From the NCBI RefSeq assembly GCF_945859685.1, contig NC_079147.1:61844946-61908945 (forward strand): DNA of 64,000 nucleotides, written 5' to 3'. The notes under the pieces are model-generated. The model saw nothing but the letters and a program-made list of their open reading frames with translations, did no database searches and was not told the origin of the DNA. The stretch comes from Eupeodes corollae. Its lineage: Eukaryota > Arthropoda > Insecta > Diptera > Syrphidae. Positions 12,085 to 22,362 of this stretch are shown here, piece by piece (position 1 is the stretch's first letter; each line of letters opens with the position of its first letter). Both the position numbers and the translations under genes were made by a program.

Positions 12085-12585
12085 TCAAAATACAAGTTCG
12101 AGAGAAAGTCATTGCCTTCTGTACCGAAGATAAAAAAGGGAAGCATACTCATCATGTAAAATCACAGCCAGAAGTTCTCAACTCCATCACTTACTAAAAA
12201 CAAATATTATTCCTCAATATTTTGAGACGTTTTATAACAGCCTTTTTTAACTAAATATGCATTTTAAGTAAAATAAAAAAAGCGTTCTTTAATATCAAAA
12301 TGCACATTTGTCTGTCTAAATTGTCAAACAAAAATTATTCCTGGATCAAAAATGACACAATTGAGGTTCTGCAAACCCTTAACAAGCTCAAAAAAGAAGC
12401 AGGTGAAAGACATACAAGGTAATAATATGAACTCTAACTCAATGAATAGTTCAGGTATTCTTGAAGTCGATTTTGTAGGCTTATTTAAGGGCGATATAGA
12501 ACATTTAAGAAAATTGCTTTTACGTCATTATTGCACCGGAGGAGGTGCGATATAATAACTTCCGATTGTTAATTTAGATGTTCAA
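12085..12585. other. No gene recognised
   Basis: AT-rich sequence. A 67-codon frame at 12,352-12,555 ends in a Gly-rich tail and has no recognisable motif. It may be chance, or 5' material of the RTE element that begins near 12,590. Confidence 0.35.
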
Positions 12586-12919
12586 ATGGTAGACATGTGC
12601 ATTCAAGAGGACACAAGCGTCCACAGGTTTTTCTCAAAATCCACCTCTGTCTATAAACTCCTAATCTCAACTCCCCTAGGTGAACATCGGGTGCCTAGTT
12701 GTTGGCGGCCGCAAACGAGAGAGGGGGGAGAAGTGTTTCCACTAAGGCACCTCTCCTTATCCAGACGGCAGCGGACGAATTCTCGAAATGGAATCAACGG
12801 TGGCGTCTACAGTTCCATGTAAGGTTGAACTACTTAGTAAACACCTATAATAGGGCTTCTTCGACATATTCGGAGTCCAGGCCTATAAGGAGCGGTTTAT
12901 ATTAAGGATCTGGCCCTCC

Positions 12920-13129
12920 ATGTGGAGACTGTGCCGTCGGGGTGACTTCCTGGCCACGTACAAAATAAATTTAGTCGCTAAGCAAAAACAAGCCTCGAAT
13001 ACGGTCGGATTCACTGTTGACAACCCAAGCAGACGAAATAAGGACAACGCACTTCGGATCTGTACATGGAATGTTAGGTCACTTAACAGACCACGTGCAG
13101 ACGAACCAAACAAAAAATACAATATTTGA
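12920..13129 (+). pseudogene. RTE endonuclease, N-terminal piece
   Basis: This frame contains LRICTWNVRSLNRPRADE. 'TWNVRSL' is the first strand of the APE endonuclease domain with its catalytic-site Asn. Homology stops just after 13,105. The next 245 bp are AT-rich unrelated DNA, and the domain resumes at about 13,352 with ADITAIQEVRW, which holds the metal-binding Glu. A short stretch of the domain (roughly 15-20 residues) is also missing at the junction. Confidence 0.8.
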
Positions 13130-13351
13130 GTAAAAAGAGAGAATATGTATATCAAAAAATAAGTTTCATAGTTAAAAAAAAATGTAAATATAAATATTAA
13201 AGAAAACATTTTTTTTCAAATTACTATTTTCATAATGTGACTTTTAGTTTAGTCAAAAACAAAGAAAAAAAAAGGAAACATTGAAACATATGGAATAATT
13301 CTCATAATAAAAGTATATTTTGATATAATATAGGTAGGTATATAGTATAAG
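13106..13351. mobile_element. AT-rich insertion within the RTE endonuclease
   Basis: About 245 bp of AT-rich sequence with no similarity to the endonuclease coding frame separates two adjacent endonuclease blocks. GCAGA occurs at both borders (13,097 onward in GTGCAGACG and 13,353 onward in GGCAGATA) and could be a remnant of a short target duplication. I see no terminal inverted repeats. It could equally be an indel-type replacement, because some domain sequence is lost. Confidence 0.45.
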
Positions 13352-13831
13352 GCAGATATTACCGCCATCCAAGAAGTGCGATGGGATGGACCGGGCAAAC
13401 GCAAACTAAAATACTGCGATATCTACTACGGCGACTGCTACCGAGAACAAGGACAGCGTCTATTTGGGTGTGGATTTGTTACTGGAACTAGACTCAGGCA
13501 AAAAGTCTTGACTTTCAACAGTGTGAGCGAGCGCATCATGACAATCCACATCAAGGATAAATTCGCCAACATAAGCCTAATATGCGAGCAAGCCCCAACA
13601 GAGGAGAAAGATGAAGACACCAAAGACATATTCTTCGAGCTCTTGGACAAGACATACGAGTATGAGCAGTGCCCTGGTTATGACATTAAAATTGTCTTAG
13701 GAGATTTTAATGTCAAGCTAGGAAGAGAAGACATCTTTGGTGGCATAATCGGGAGATACAGCCTGGACGACACCATCTCCGACAACGGATTCAGGCTGAT
13801 CGATTTCGCTGCGGGCGAGACGTTCTGGTAG
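13352..13831 (+). pseudogene. RTE endonuclease, main body
   Basis: A 151-codon frame carrying most of the APE-type endonuclease. It shows AIQEVRWDG (metal-binding Glu), then FGCGFVTGTRL and ISLICEQAPTEEKDEDTK (usually 'AHAPTEEKD'). The catalytic Asp/Asn block follows in IKIVLGDFNVKLGRE, then SDNGFRLIDFA. The His-containing terminal block (normally 'SDHyLV') appears in a shifted frame near 13,985-14,000. The domain nicks target DNA for target-primed reverse transcription. A stop at 13,829-13,831 and a frameshift after ETFW end this frame. Confidence 0.88.
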
Positions 13832-14373
13832 CTAGTACACAGTTCACGCGTATTTATATCCACAAGGGGACATGGAAATCTCCTGATCAATCAACCATCA
13901 ACCAGATTGACCACATTGCGATCGACGCACGACACTTCTCCAGTATCCAGGATATCCGAACATTCCGAGAGGCCAACATTGACTCGGACCACTACCTCGT
14001 TGAACCCAAGGCTCGGCTACGGATATCCCGATCCAAGCCAAAACAAGGAAGTACTGCGAGAAGAAACCCCTGGTTTGACGATGAATGCCGGCAAGCGCAC
14101 GCAACGAAACAAGAGGCATACAAAACGGCGCTGCACAAAAGGACTAGTGCTGCTCGAGAGCTCTACGAGCAGAAGAGGAGAGAGGAACACCGGCTTCTTA
14201 GACGGAAAAAAAGAGAGCATGAGAAGCGCGCGATCGAGGAGATAGAGGGATGTCACAACAGGAATGAGGTTCGTAAATTTTACCAAAAGGTAAAAAAAAC
14301 CTCCCAAGGGTACCAGCCACGAACCGAAGCCTGTAAAGACGGTCAAGGGAACATCGTAGTAGAACCACAGTCG

Positions 14374-15023
14374 ATGCTGAGAATATGGAAAGATCACTTC
14401 TCCAAATTATATAACGGCGATGACGAACCGAATTCCGCTGTAAGGGAGATAGAACCACTCAACCTCGTCCACAACCTGATTGGTCCTTATCAGTGTGGCT
14501 TCAGACCAGGAAAGTCCACTATCGAACAAATATTCACACTACGGCAGATCTTGGAAAAAAACCAAGAACTTCAAATCGATACGCACCATCTCTTTATCGA
14601 TTTTAAAGTCGCGTACGACAGCCTCCATAGGGAAAAGCTTCACAGAGCAATGTCTAGTTTTGGCATCCCAAACATGTCAAACTTATCCGTTTGTGCAGAA
14701 TGACGAAAGAAAATGCACACTGCTCTATTAAGGTCGGAAGAGATCTTACCGATGCATTTGATGTCAAAAAAGGTTTTAGACAAGGCGATGCACTGTCATG
14801 CGATATCTTCAACATCGTTCTGGAAAGAATTGTGCAAAACTCAACCGTCAACACTAGAGGCACAATCTTCCAAAGATCCATCCAATTACTCGGATACGCA
14901 GATGATATTGACATAATTGGAAGATCAAAGCGTGATGTCAGTAGAGCGTTTTTGAGCATAGCGACGGAAGCGAAAAAGATGGGTTTAGTATGGTCAATGA
15001 GGGCAAGACCAAAACGTCACTAA
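14374..15023 (+). pseudogene. RTE reverse transcriptase with internal deletion
   Basis: Two overlapping frames. The first (14,374-14,703) begins LRIWKDHFSKLYNGDDEPN and then jumps to LIGPYQCGFRPGKST, skipping the front RT blocks (roughly 100 residues, junction near 14,460). It continues with HHLFIDFKVAYDS, where the first catalytic Asp is present. The second (14,691-15,023) contains KKGFRQGDALSCDIFN and the catalytic box LGYADDIDIIGRS. Further downstream, at about 15,043-15,160, FEVVKDFVYLGNAINTDND appears in another frame. The deletion and frameshifts rule out an active enzyme. Confidence 0.87.
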
Positions 15024-15624
15024 GCACAGCTTCAACTTGGAGGTAGTTAAAGATTTTGTCTACCTAGGCAACGCTATTAACACAGACAACGACACCAGTG
15101 CTAAAATCAAACGAAGAATAATTCTTGCAAATCGCTGCTTCTTTGGACTTAAAAGGCACCACCTGTAAGACACTCATCATCCCGCTTCTCTTTATGGTGC
15201 TGAGGCCTGGACCCTGTCAAAGAAAGATGAGAGCGTTTTAGGATGCTTCGAAAGCAAAATTCGTCAGGTGATTTTTGGTCCCGTACGCATAGATGGAGAA
15301 TGGAGGAGAATATGTAACGACGAACTGTACGGGTTGTACAGCAACACTGAACTAAATAGTTAGCAGATTTGAAATCCAACGGCTTAGATGGCTAGGTCAT
15401 GTAGATCCGAATGGACATCCAGCCTGCAAGGTCTTCGAATCCAATCCCGAGGGACGGCCGGCGCGGCGCAGTAAAGGAAGACAGCGACTCAGGTGGTGCA
15501 CCCAGGTGGGAGAGGACCTCAACCAAATTGGCGTGCAAAACTGGAGACAGCTAGCTAGGAACCGAGCTGGCTGGAGACGCATGTTGGTTGAGGCCCATGT
15601 CCGCCCCGGACTGTAGCACCACCT

Positions 15625-15650
15625 TAAGTAAGTAAATAAGTAAGTAAGAT
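15625..15650 (+). repeat. RTE 3' tail, (TAAG)n
   Basis: Imperfect tandem TAAG/TAAA units directly follow the C-terminal coding region and mark the 3' end of the RTE copy. Confidence 0.8.
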
Positions 15651-15651
15651 T

Positions 15652-16480
15652 GTTAGTTTAAGCGGTCTTTTATAATTGGTGCTGTTTTTAATGAGTTACT
15701 TTTTCACACAACTCATTCAAAACTAAACCCGAAGTTTTCCTAAATTAATTTACTTATTCCACATAGTCATGTAATCATTAAAATATGCCTATCCATTAAA
15801 AATTACTTAAAATGAAAGTCAAAATGTGAACACAAATTAGTTTTAGTTTACCTCTAAACCTCACCTTTTCTCAGCTTAAACGTTAAAACAATGACTGACA
15901 TCCCTGAACGTCAACACATCAGCAACTCCCCCAAAACTGTTTTACCTACAAAATAAATCACTTTACGAGACTTCATCTCTTTATTCAACTCTCTTAAAGG
16001 AAATTAAACTATAATTTGCACAGACTTACATCCTAAAAAACCTACACTTCAGCCGCAACCTCAGCATCCATACTTTGCCTACACAGACGCTAAAATGAGG
16101 TACTAAGCTTTGATAAGCACTGACTTTTGTTGAGCAAAAGTGCTAGAGGAAAACACCAAAACAAAAATAGCGATTTCAATGAAACTCAATTAAAAAATGT
16201 TCTATTCTCAGCGATTTTCATTAAAATCCCAACCATTTAAAAAAAAATTAACCACCTCCGATAAATTAGTCCAAAATCTTGTTTGCTGTTTTACGTTTTT
16301 CCTGTCGTTGTTGTTGTTTTTTCTTCCTGTTCTTTGGTGAGCATTAACCTGCTTTAATTAGGTACTTAAGAGTAACAAGTTTTCTTTTTTCTTCTACCTA
16401 CCAACCAACCCAACGTGTAAAATCTCCTTAACACAAGTTAATTACAAAAAAAGTTTAAAACAAAAATGTTTAAACTTGTA
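15652..16480. other. No gene recognised
   Basis: AT-rich DNA after the RTE tail; no coding motif, RNA gene or repeat end seen. Confidence 0.5.
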
Positions 16481-16484
16481 CGGC

Positions 16485-17060
16485 TTGAGTTCCATTGTGG
16501 CTGATATGGCAGAGGCAAAGCTATTGCAGCGTGTAAAGGTTTGAAGGAGAAATCCTGGTCCCAGTGCTGCTTCTGGTACTGGAGCTGGTGCTTGGCGTGT
16601 TCCATATCTCATTATTAGTCGACTAATATTCCAGCCACTTTCCTTGTTAATGGCATTTTCGCATTTTCCTCACCAAAAGCAACAACGAATAAAACTCTCG
16701 TCCTACTCGACCTAAGTGACGATGCTGTGGCAGTCGCGGTGGGCGGCGCCGGCGAGGCACTCTGCAGCGATGGGAGTTGTTGTAAAATAGATGAACCTCA
16801 TTCTGGTGAACTGAATTAGCGCCATGTTGATGTCGATGTCTCTGGTGTCCTCTTCCCAATGGCAATATCCTGAGTTGAGTGGAAAACTCGCTTGTAAAAA
16901 CGAAAACACAAACGACAATGCTGTGCTTCTGGAAAAATGACAACTGCTTTTCGTATACACTCCCTTTTGACTCCTATACACACGGTACAGCGTACACGTA
17001 CTTTCTATCCTAGTTCCAGGAACACAAACCAGAACTTTTCATCTGGGTGTCCTTTCAGTT
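16485..17060. other. Unassigned GC-elevated island
   Basis: A stretch distinctly richer in G and C than its neighbours, densest at about 16,720-16,790 (a run of GGCGG/GCCGG-type words). Open frames on the minus strand (16,647-16,981) overlap each other and show no domain. No transposon motif was found. It could be a 5' UTR, a promoter or an exon of a host gene lying mostly outside the window, or the remnant of one. I cannot assign a function or strand. Confidence 0.3.
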
Positions 17061-18485
17061 TAGAAATTTTGTACTCGTTTTCAATCAACAAATAAAAACA
17101 AAAAATTGAATCCTTGTGTACACATCCTTGTAGTACGACAAAACTTCAACTCACTTTGTCGTATTTGTCCTTTACGTTTTCGTTTGCATCAAAAAAGCAA
17201 CAACTGCTGATAACTTGCCCATCATCACCATATTCCTGAAAACCTCCACCAGACCTACACCACAACTCAATGGGGGACTTGAAAATCTGGCACACACAGA
17301 AAAGAGTCCTCAGAAACTTAGCGTAGGTAGGTTGGATTCTTTTCGTTCGGTAACAAAAATATGTTTTCCCTCAAGTTTCTAGCTGATGGAAGATGGTATC
17401 AAGGTATCTAGGGAACATTTCTTTTTCCACCTGGATACCTGCCATAAGCGATTAAACACTACTGGCTATTGAATTTTATTGCGTATTGAGCTTATATCTG
17501 TTTCTCTTTACACGTTATAAGGATTGTTTTTATGTGAATCGGAATAAACAGCAAAAGGGGCTTATGATTGAATTGCTTTCTAATTTATTCAAGTAATCAC
17601 CATCAAATAATTTTGCGAAGTAAATGAGTCCTAAAGACTATTAGCTATTATAAGCAAAGATATTCTCACGGGTACTTTTGATATTCAATCGGATGGACAC
17701 AATTTTAAGGGCTTATTGGAAAGACTTAAATATTATTAAGCCTGTTTCTGAGGAAAAATTCAAAAATACATATTATAAAAGATATTTGTCCTTTTGTTTA
17801 TAATAATTCTTTTACAAGCATCTCTGGATTTAAACTCTGACGTAAATTTTTAAAATTCCTAAAAATAAAAAAGTTCCTAAAATAATGTGAACCACAGATT
17901 TAAGACTTTGTAAATAATGATAACGTACTTAGTAGTCCCAAACATGAATACATCAACCTTGTTTGTCTGATTACACTAGTTTTAAAAGATTTTCTGAAGG
18001 CCTTAGTTCAATTTCGACTTGAAATCACATGAGGTTTTTGAGATATATATAGCCTTTTAAAATAGTAAAAAAAACACTTTGCACAATTTTGCAAAAAGTT
18101 AAATTCGTGATGATTTTCTAAATGCATTAACGCTTCCTTCGGTTTAAATATTTTTAGAATTTTGTTACACATTCGAAAAATGGTTATTAGTTTCAAGTCT
18201 TCTATAGTCCTAAATAAATATATTTGCTTTAAAACCTTAGTACATACATAGGAAGAAAAATTGACAGATAGACTTAAACATTTAAAAGCAACGTTAACAG
18301 GTTCAAGTTGAAGATCTTGAATACCAAATGACTCAGTAAATAAAGAATATTGACGACAAATATATACAATTGCAATATTGAAAAATTAGATAATTGTTTA
18401 AGTGAACTGCATTTAAATGGACTCTCACAACTTTTTATAAGGTCTGCGAAACTCAAGCCAACTATTTCTGATGAGACTGCTTCTT
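17061..18485. other. No gene recognised
   Basis: AT-rich sequence with only short, motif-free open frames. Confidence 0.5.
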
Positions 18486-18489
18486 TTAA

Positions 18490-19090
18490 ATTCGAGACTG
18501 CAATGTCTTAATATAACTCAAATCAAAAATCTAGAGCAGAAGTACTAATTGCGTATGATGTTTTGAAGACTATTTTAAAAGGTGACGAAATATGGGAGTG
18601 ACAACAAAAAAAATTACACATGAAATTGAAGAATAGATAACAGAAAACCGCAGAAGTCCTTTAATAGTACGCATCATATATCGAAATATTAGAATATTTG
18701 GCATATCCTGGGATTCGTGATTCAGATACCAAACGTGCTTCTATTACAATACCTATGCCAACATTAACAAAACTTTATCTATAACGATGACTGACAAAAC
18801 TGCATCCAAGATGTGTGCACTTTATTCAAAGGTTTACAAATTGGATCTTAAAAATGATGATTTCATCGAAGCTTTTGTTAAAGCTGTAAAAGCTGCAGTA
18901 CAATCGGAGCTACAAAAAAAAAGAAAGTTATCGCAATTATTTTAAGGGGAGCTATTTTAAGTGTGAAAACGAACATATGTCATATGAATGCCATGAGGCA
19001 AAAAGAACGTCACAATAAGAACATCATACAGAATTTGCAAAATACAAGATCCTATGCTGACTCCGAATCATGACCGCCCTTGGAATTCAA
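18490..19090 (+). pseudogene. Decayed coding-like sequence with a zinc-knuckle-like motif
   Basis: Short plus-strand segments separated by stops. One reads FIEAFVKAVKAAVQSELQKK (18,861-18,920), followed by YFKGSYFKCENEHMSYECHE (about 18,937-18,996). The second segment resembles a retroviral-type CCHC knuckle, but one Cys is Tyr and the Cys-His spacing is one residue short. This could be a decayed gag of an LTR element. It ends abruptly where the A/B repeat begins at 19,103. No protease or RT follows. Confidence 0.3.
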
Positions 19091-19102
19091 TTATTAAAAA
19101 GA

Positions 19103-19420
19103 GGCTGGGATGCGACCCACACTGATAACTTCCCATCCCTTTTGTCAATTTGTCTTGCTTAACAATTTTATAGGTTTTGGTGTTGGGCTAAAAAAGTTAA
19201 TAGTTGAATTGTTCTTCAAAATTACCAACAATATTTTTCATATTATAAAGAAATAAGAATTAAGTTTGAAAATCTAGTTTTGTTAAATAGATTCTTAGTC
19301 GAAATCAAATTGGATGAATGAAATTAATTTGAGTGATATCAAGAACCGAACATCAATTTTTACTAAATTTGCGTACTATTTTTTGTAGATTTTATTTTAT
19401 ATTTTCAAATAGGAAGTTTT
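19103..19420 (+). repeat. A/B repeat family, module A
   Basis: This module starts GGCTGGGATGCGACCCACAC and ends near a GCGTACTATTTTTTGTAG block. Its inverted copy (A') lies at 20,225-20,571; the outer ends match base for base as inverted repeats. Other copies of A occur at 50,020-50,140 (+), 44,540-44,965 (inverted) and 57,540-57,735 (inverted). It has no coding capacity. Confidence 0.8.
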
Positions 19421-19427
19421 AGTAATG

Positions 19428-20222
19428 GGTCCGATTTATCAAACTGAAAATTTTGACATTCCTCGACTTTTCAAAGTCCCTAGAGTCGAAATGAAAGTTT
19501 TAGGAAAGATGTCTATGCGTGCGTGTGTACGTACGTTCGTACGTCCGTACGTTAGCGACGTATTTTTCGTCGTACGAAACTCACGAACCAGAAGAAATAT
19601 CGACTTCAAATAAATTTTAATAAACAGATCTCAAAATATTTTCGTGGGCTGTTTCTTTACCATGGCAATTTAAAAAAAGGTGAAAATATTGGGAAGCATA
19701 AAGGGTACATATATTGGTATAAAATATAATAAAAAGTGATACCACATAAATTAATTTTTTTTTTTTTAAATCCAATGAACGGTTTTTTTTTATAAATCAA
19801 AATAACTGAAAAAAATTGTCACCTCGAAAATATAAAATGATTTTAACTCCAAAACAATTTTGTGCAACGATAAATAAAGTTTCCAACATATGGACACATT
19901 TTGAGAAAAATCGAATTGACAGTTTTTTTTACAAAACATTAGGACCTAAACAAAAAAATTAATAAAAATTTGTAAAAATTGATTCTCAACTCAAATATAT
20001 TTTCAAAACTTAGAGGTATTGGTTTCTTAAATACTTTTTTCTTTTAAAAAATTGAATTTTCAACGTTCAGTTTGTTTTTTTTTACAAAATATTAAAACCT
20101 AAACAATAACTAACGATTCAAAAATCTTTTAAAAATTAAAAATATTTTCTTGAAACTTTTTTTATCTCACAGAAAATGTTGTTTTCAATATTTAGTAATT
20201 TTTTGTATAAGAATCCAACAGT
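19428..20222 (-). repeat. A/B repeat family, module B (inverted, shortened)
   Basis: It begins with GGTCCGATTTATCAAACTG, followed by a GTACG-rich stretch (19,517-19,560) and then diverged tandem blocks. It is an inverted relative of 20,581-21,738 and about 350 bp shorter. It is very AT-rich with no ORF of note. Confidence 0.8.
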
Positions 20223-20224
20223 CC

Positions 20225-20571
20225 GTTTTTTCATACAAAAATTAAATCTACAACAAATAGTACGCAAATTTGGTAAAAATCGGTTCTTGATATCTCCCAA
20301 ATTAATTTTATGCATCCAATTTTTTAAAAATTAAAGAAATGCTACAAAAATTGGTAAACATGTGTTTTCGACCAAAAATTCAATTAACAAAACTAAATTT
20401 TCAAACTAAACTTTATATGAAAAATATTGTTGGTAATTTTAAAATTTGTATGAATAATTTAACTGAAAACTTTTTTAACTTTTTAAACCCAACACGAAAA
20501 CCTTCAAACTTTTAAGCAAGACAAATAGACAGACAGGATGGGATGTTATTAGTGTGGGTCGCATCCCAGCC
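20225..20571 (-). repeat. A/B repeat family, module A' (inverted A)
   Basis: Reverse complement of the module at 19,103, with outer end ...GCGACCCACAC / GGCTGGGAT. Together A-B-A' form a fold-back unit of about 1.47 kb (19,103-20,571) with inverted arms of roughly 320-350 bp. Confidence 0.82.
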
Positions 20572-20580
20572 TTTTTTTAT

Positions 20581-21738
20581 GAAAAACTGACTGTTGGATT
20601 TTTATAAAAAACTACTGAATATCGAAAACAATATTATATTTTTAATTTTTGAAAAGCTTTTTGATTCGAAAGCATTTTTTTATCATGTTTCAGTATTGCT
20701 TTGTTTAGGTTTTTATTTTTTGTATAAAAAACTTTCCATTAGATTTTACTCAAAATTTAACCGAATGTTGACAAAAATATTTTTTTAAAAGATAAAAAAG
20801 AAGTTAAAAGTCAATATCTCAAAGTTTTAAAAAGATAATTGAGTAAGTTTACCAACTTTTATTAATTTTTTTGTAGGTTTTTATTTTTTGTTAGAAAAAT
20901 TTGTCAATGTTGAAAACAATATTTCTTATGAGATAAAACAATAAATAATAATAAATAATCTAACGTTTTTAAAAATATATTTGAGTAAACCGAAACAACT
21001 TTTGTTAAATTTTCTTTTAAGTTTTTATTTTTTGTTAAAAAAACTGTCAATACGATTTTTCGCAAAATTTTTCGAAATATTGAAAACAATATTTTTTATA
21101 ACTTTAAATTAGTTGGAAGCCATAATCTCAAATTCTTGAATAGATATTTGAGTCGAAATTCTATTTTTACTAACTTAGAGTAATGTTTTTTAGTTTTTAT
21201 TTTTATAATAAAAATTGACAATGTTTTGTTCGCGAAATTTTACCATATGTTAAAAACGATATTTTTCGTTGCGCAAATTGTTTTGGGGTTGAAATAATTT
21301 ATATTCGTGAAATTTTCGAGTTGACACATTTTCGTTTCAGTTTTTTTGATTTATAAAAAAACGTTTATTGGATTTTTTCCCAAAATACGTTGGTTTGGTA
21401 TCACGTTAAAATATGTAATATGAAATTTAATTCAAGTCTCTTGCGTCATTGGTTCATGAAGGTTAACCATGTTCACCTTTTTTTTAAACTGCTATGGTAA
21501 CAAAAACCACCCACGCAATTTTCCTGAGAGCCCTTTCTGCATTATTATATGCATAAAAAAATTATTTGAAGTCGATATCTCTTCTGATTCTTGAGCTATG
21601 GGCAGCGAAAAACGTCGCGAACGTATCAACGTACGTATACACGCACGCACAGACAGCTTTCTAAAAACCTTTTATTTCGACTCTAGGGACCTTGAAAAGT
21701 CGAAGAATGTCAAAATTTTCAATTTAACAAATGGAACC
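20581..21738 (+). repeat. A/B repeat family, module B' with internal tandem units
   Basis: The longest copy of module B. It contains at least four diverged internal repeats, each starting near a TTTTTATTTTT block (about 20,709, 20,879, 21,020 and 21,197; spacing about 140-180 bp). A TGGTATCACGTTA block, a GTACG-rich block (21,620-21,655) and the terminus ...AACAAATGGAACC follow. The same blocks in the same order occur at 34.86-35.22 plus 36.75-36.84 kb and at 50.15-50.72 kb, and inverted at 54.83-55.8 kb. I see no coding potential and no certain class; a Helitron-like non-autonomous element with central tandem repeats is one possibility. Confidence 0.75.
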
Positions 21739-21847
21739 TTCGGCGTTTCGTTTTATATCCCATTTTCAATGTTAGTGAAAAGTGTCTTACTAAAAAGCCA
21801 ATTATTGCCTCCAGAGTCATGTCGTCTTTCAGTAGTTTTGATAAAAC

Positions 21848-22362
21848 AACACGCATAATAAAATCAAGGGACTGTCAAAATATTCAGAAGCTGGTTTAAT
21901 TATATTGGTTGAAAATAAAAATGAACAATTTCTGCGCAGAAACCTCAATAATAATGAATACTGTGACTTTAACTCAATTTTATATTTTATACATAGGTAC
22001 AATTTAAAGGTTTAAAAGTGTGTTTTTTTTATAAATCTTAATGCTGAAATAAGTTATTTATTGACCCTTTTTTAATGTTAAATAATGTTAAATAAGGGTC
22101 AATAAATAACTTATTTCAGCATTAAGATTTATAAAAAAATAAGGGTCAATAAATAACTTATTTCAGCATTAAGATTTATAAAAAAAACACACTTTTAAAC
22201 CTTTAAATTGTACCTATGTATAAAATATAAAATTGAGTTAAAGTCACAGTATTCATTATTATTGAGGTTTCTGCGCAGAAATTGTTCATTTTTATTTTCA
22301 ACCAATATAATTAAACCAGCTTCTGAATATTTTGACAGTCCCTTGATTTTATTATGCGTGTT
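21848..22362. repeat. Long hairpin: 222-bp inverted repeat with 71-bp spacer
   Basis: The arms 21,848-22,069 and 22,141-22,362 are reverse complements. I checked the pairing at both ends and at the internal CTGCGCAG block (21,932-21,939 with 22,271-22,278); coordinate sums are constant, so the arms are ungapped. The 71-bp spacer contains a third copy of the inner arm end (22,095-22,140), giving a direct duplication of about 46 bp next to the right arm. No ORF of note. It could be a fold-back MITE or a palindromic rearrangement. If transcribed, it would form a long double-stranded RNA. Confidence 0.92.

Larger units (their letters stand above)
12590..15651 (+). mobile_element. RTE-type LINE, nearly full length but broken (copy 1)
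   Basis: A GC-richer block of about 3 kb. In order it has a 5' leader with basic ORF sequence (12,590-12,900), an APE endonuclease (13,055-13,850), a Lys/Arg-rich linker (to 14,370), RT (14,374-15,100), a C-terminal region ending near 15,615, and a 3' tail of TAAG-like units (15,625-15,650). Simple-repeat tails instead of poly(A) are typical of RTE-clade elements. It is disabled by an insertion in the endonuclease, a deletion at the front of RT and several frameshifts. A related minus-strand copy lies at 35.2-36.7 kb. Confidence 0.88.

Noticed and set aside
14017..14458. Minus-strand frames of 126 and 86 codons over the RTE linker
   Set aside because: Antisense shadows of the Lys/Arg-rich RTE coding strand.
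16647..16981. Two overlapping minus-strand frames, one with a hydrophobic start
   Set aside because: No domain and no start or splice context; kept only as an unassigned GC-elevated island.
20594..21089. Phe/Lys/Ile-rich frames on both strands
   Set aside because: Products of AT-rich B-module repeats with T and A runs; not coding.
22021..22200. CRISPR-like short repeats
   Set aside because: Only two direct copies with an inverted third; it is the hairpin spacer, and the genome is eukaryotic.
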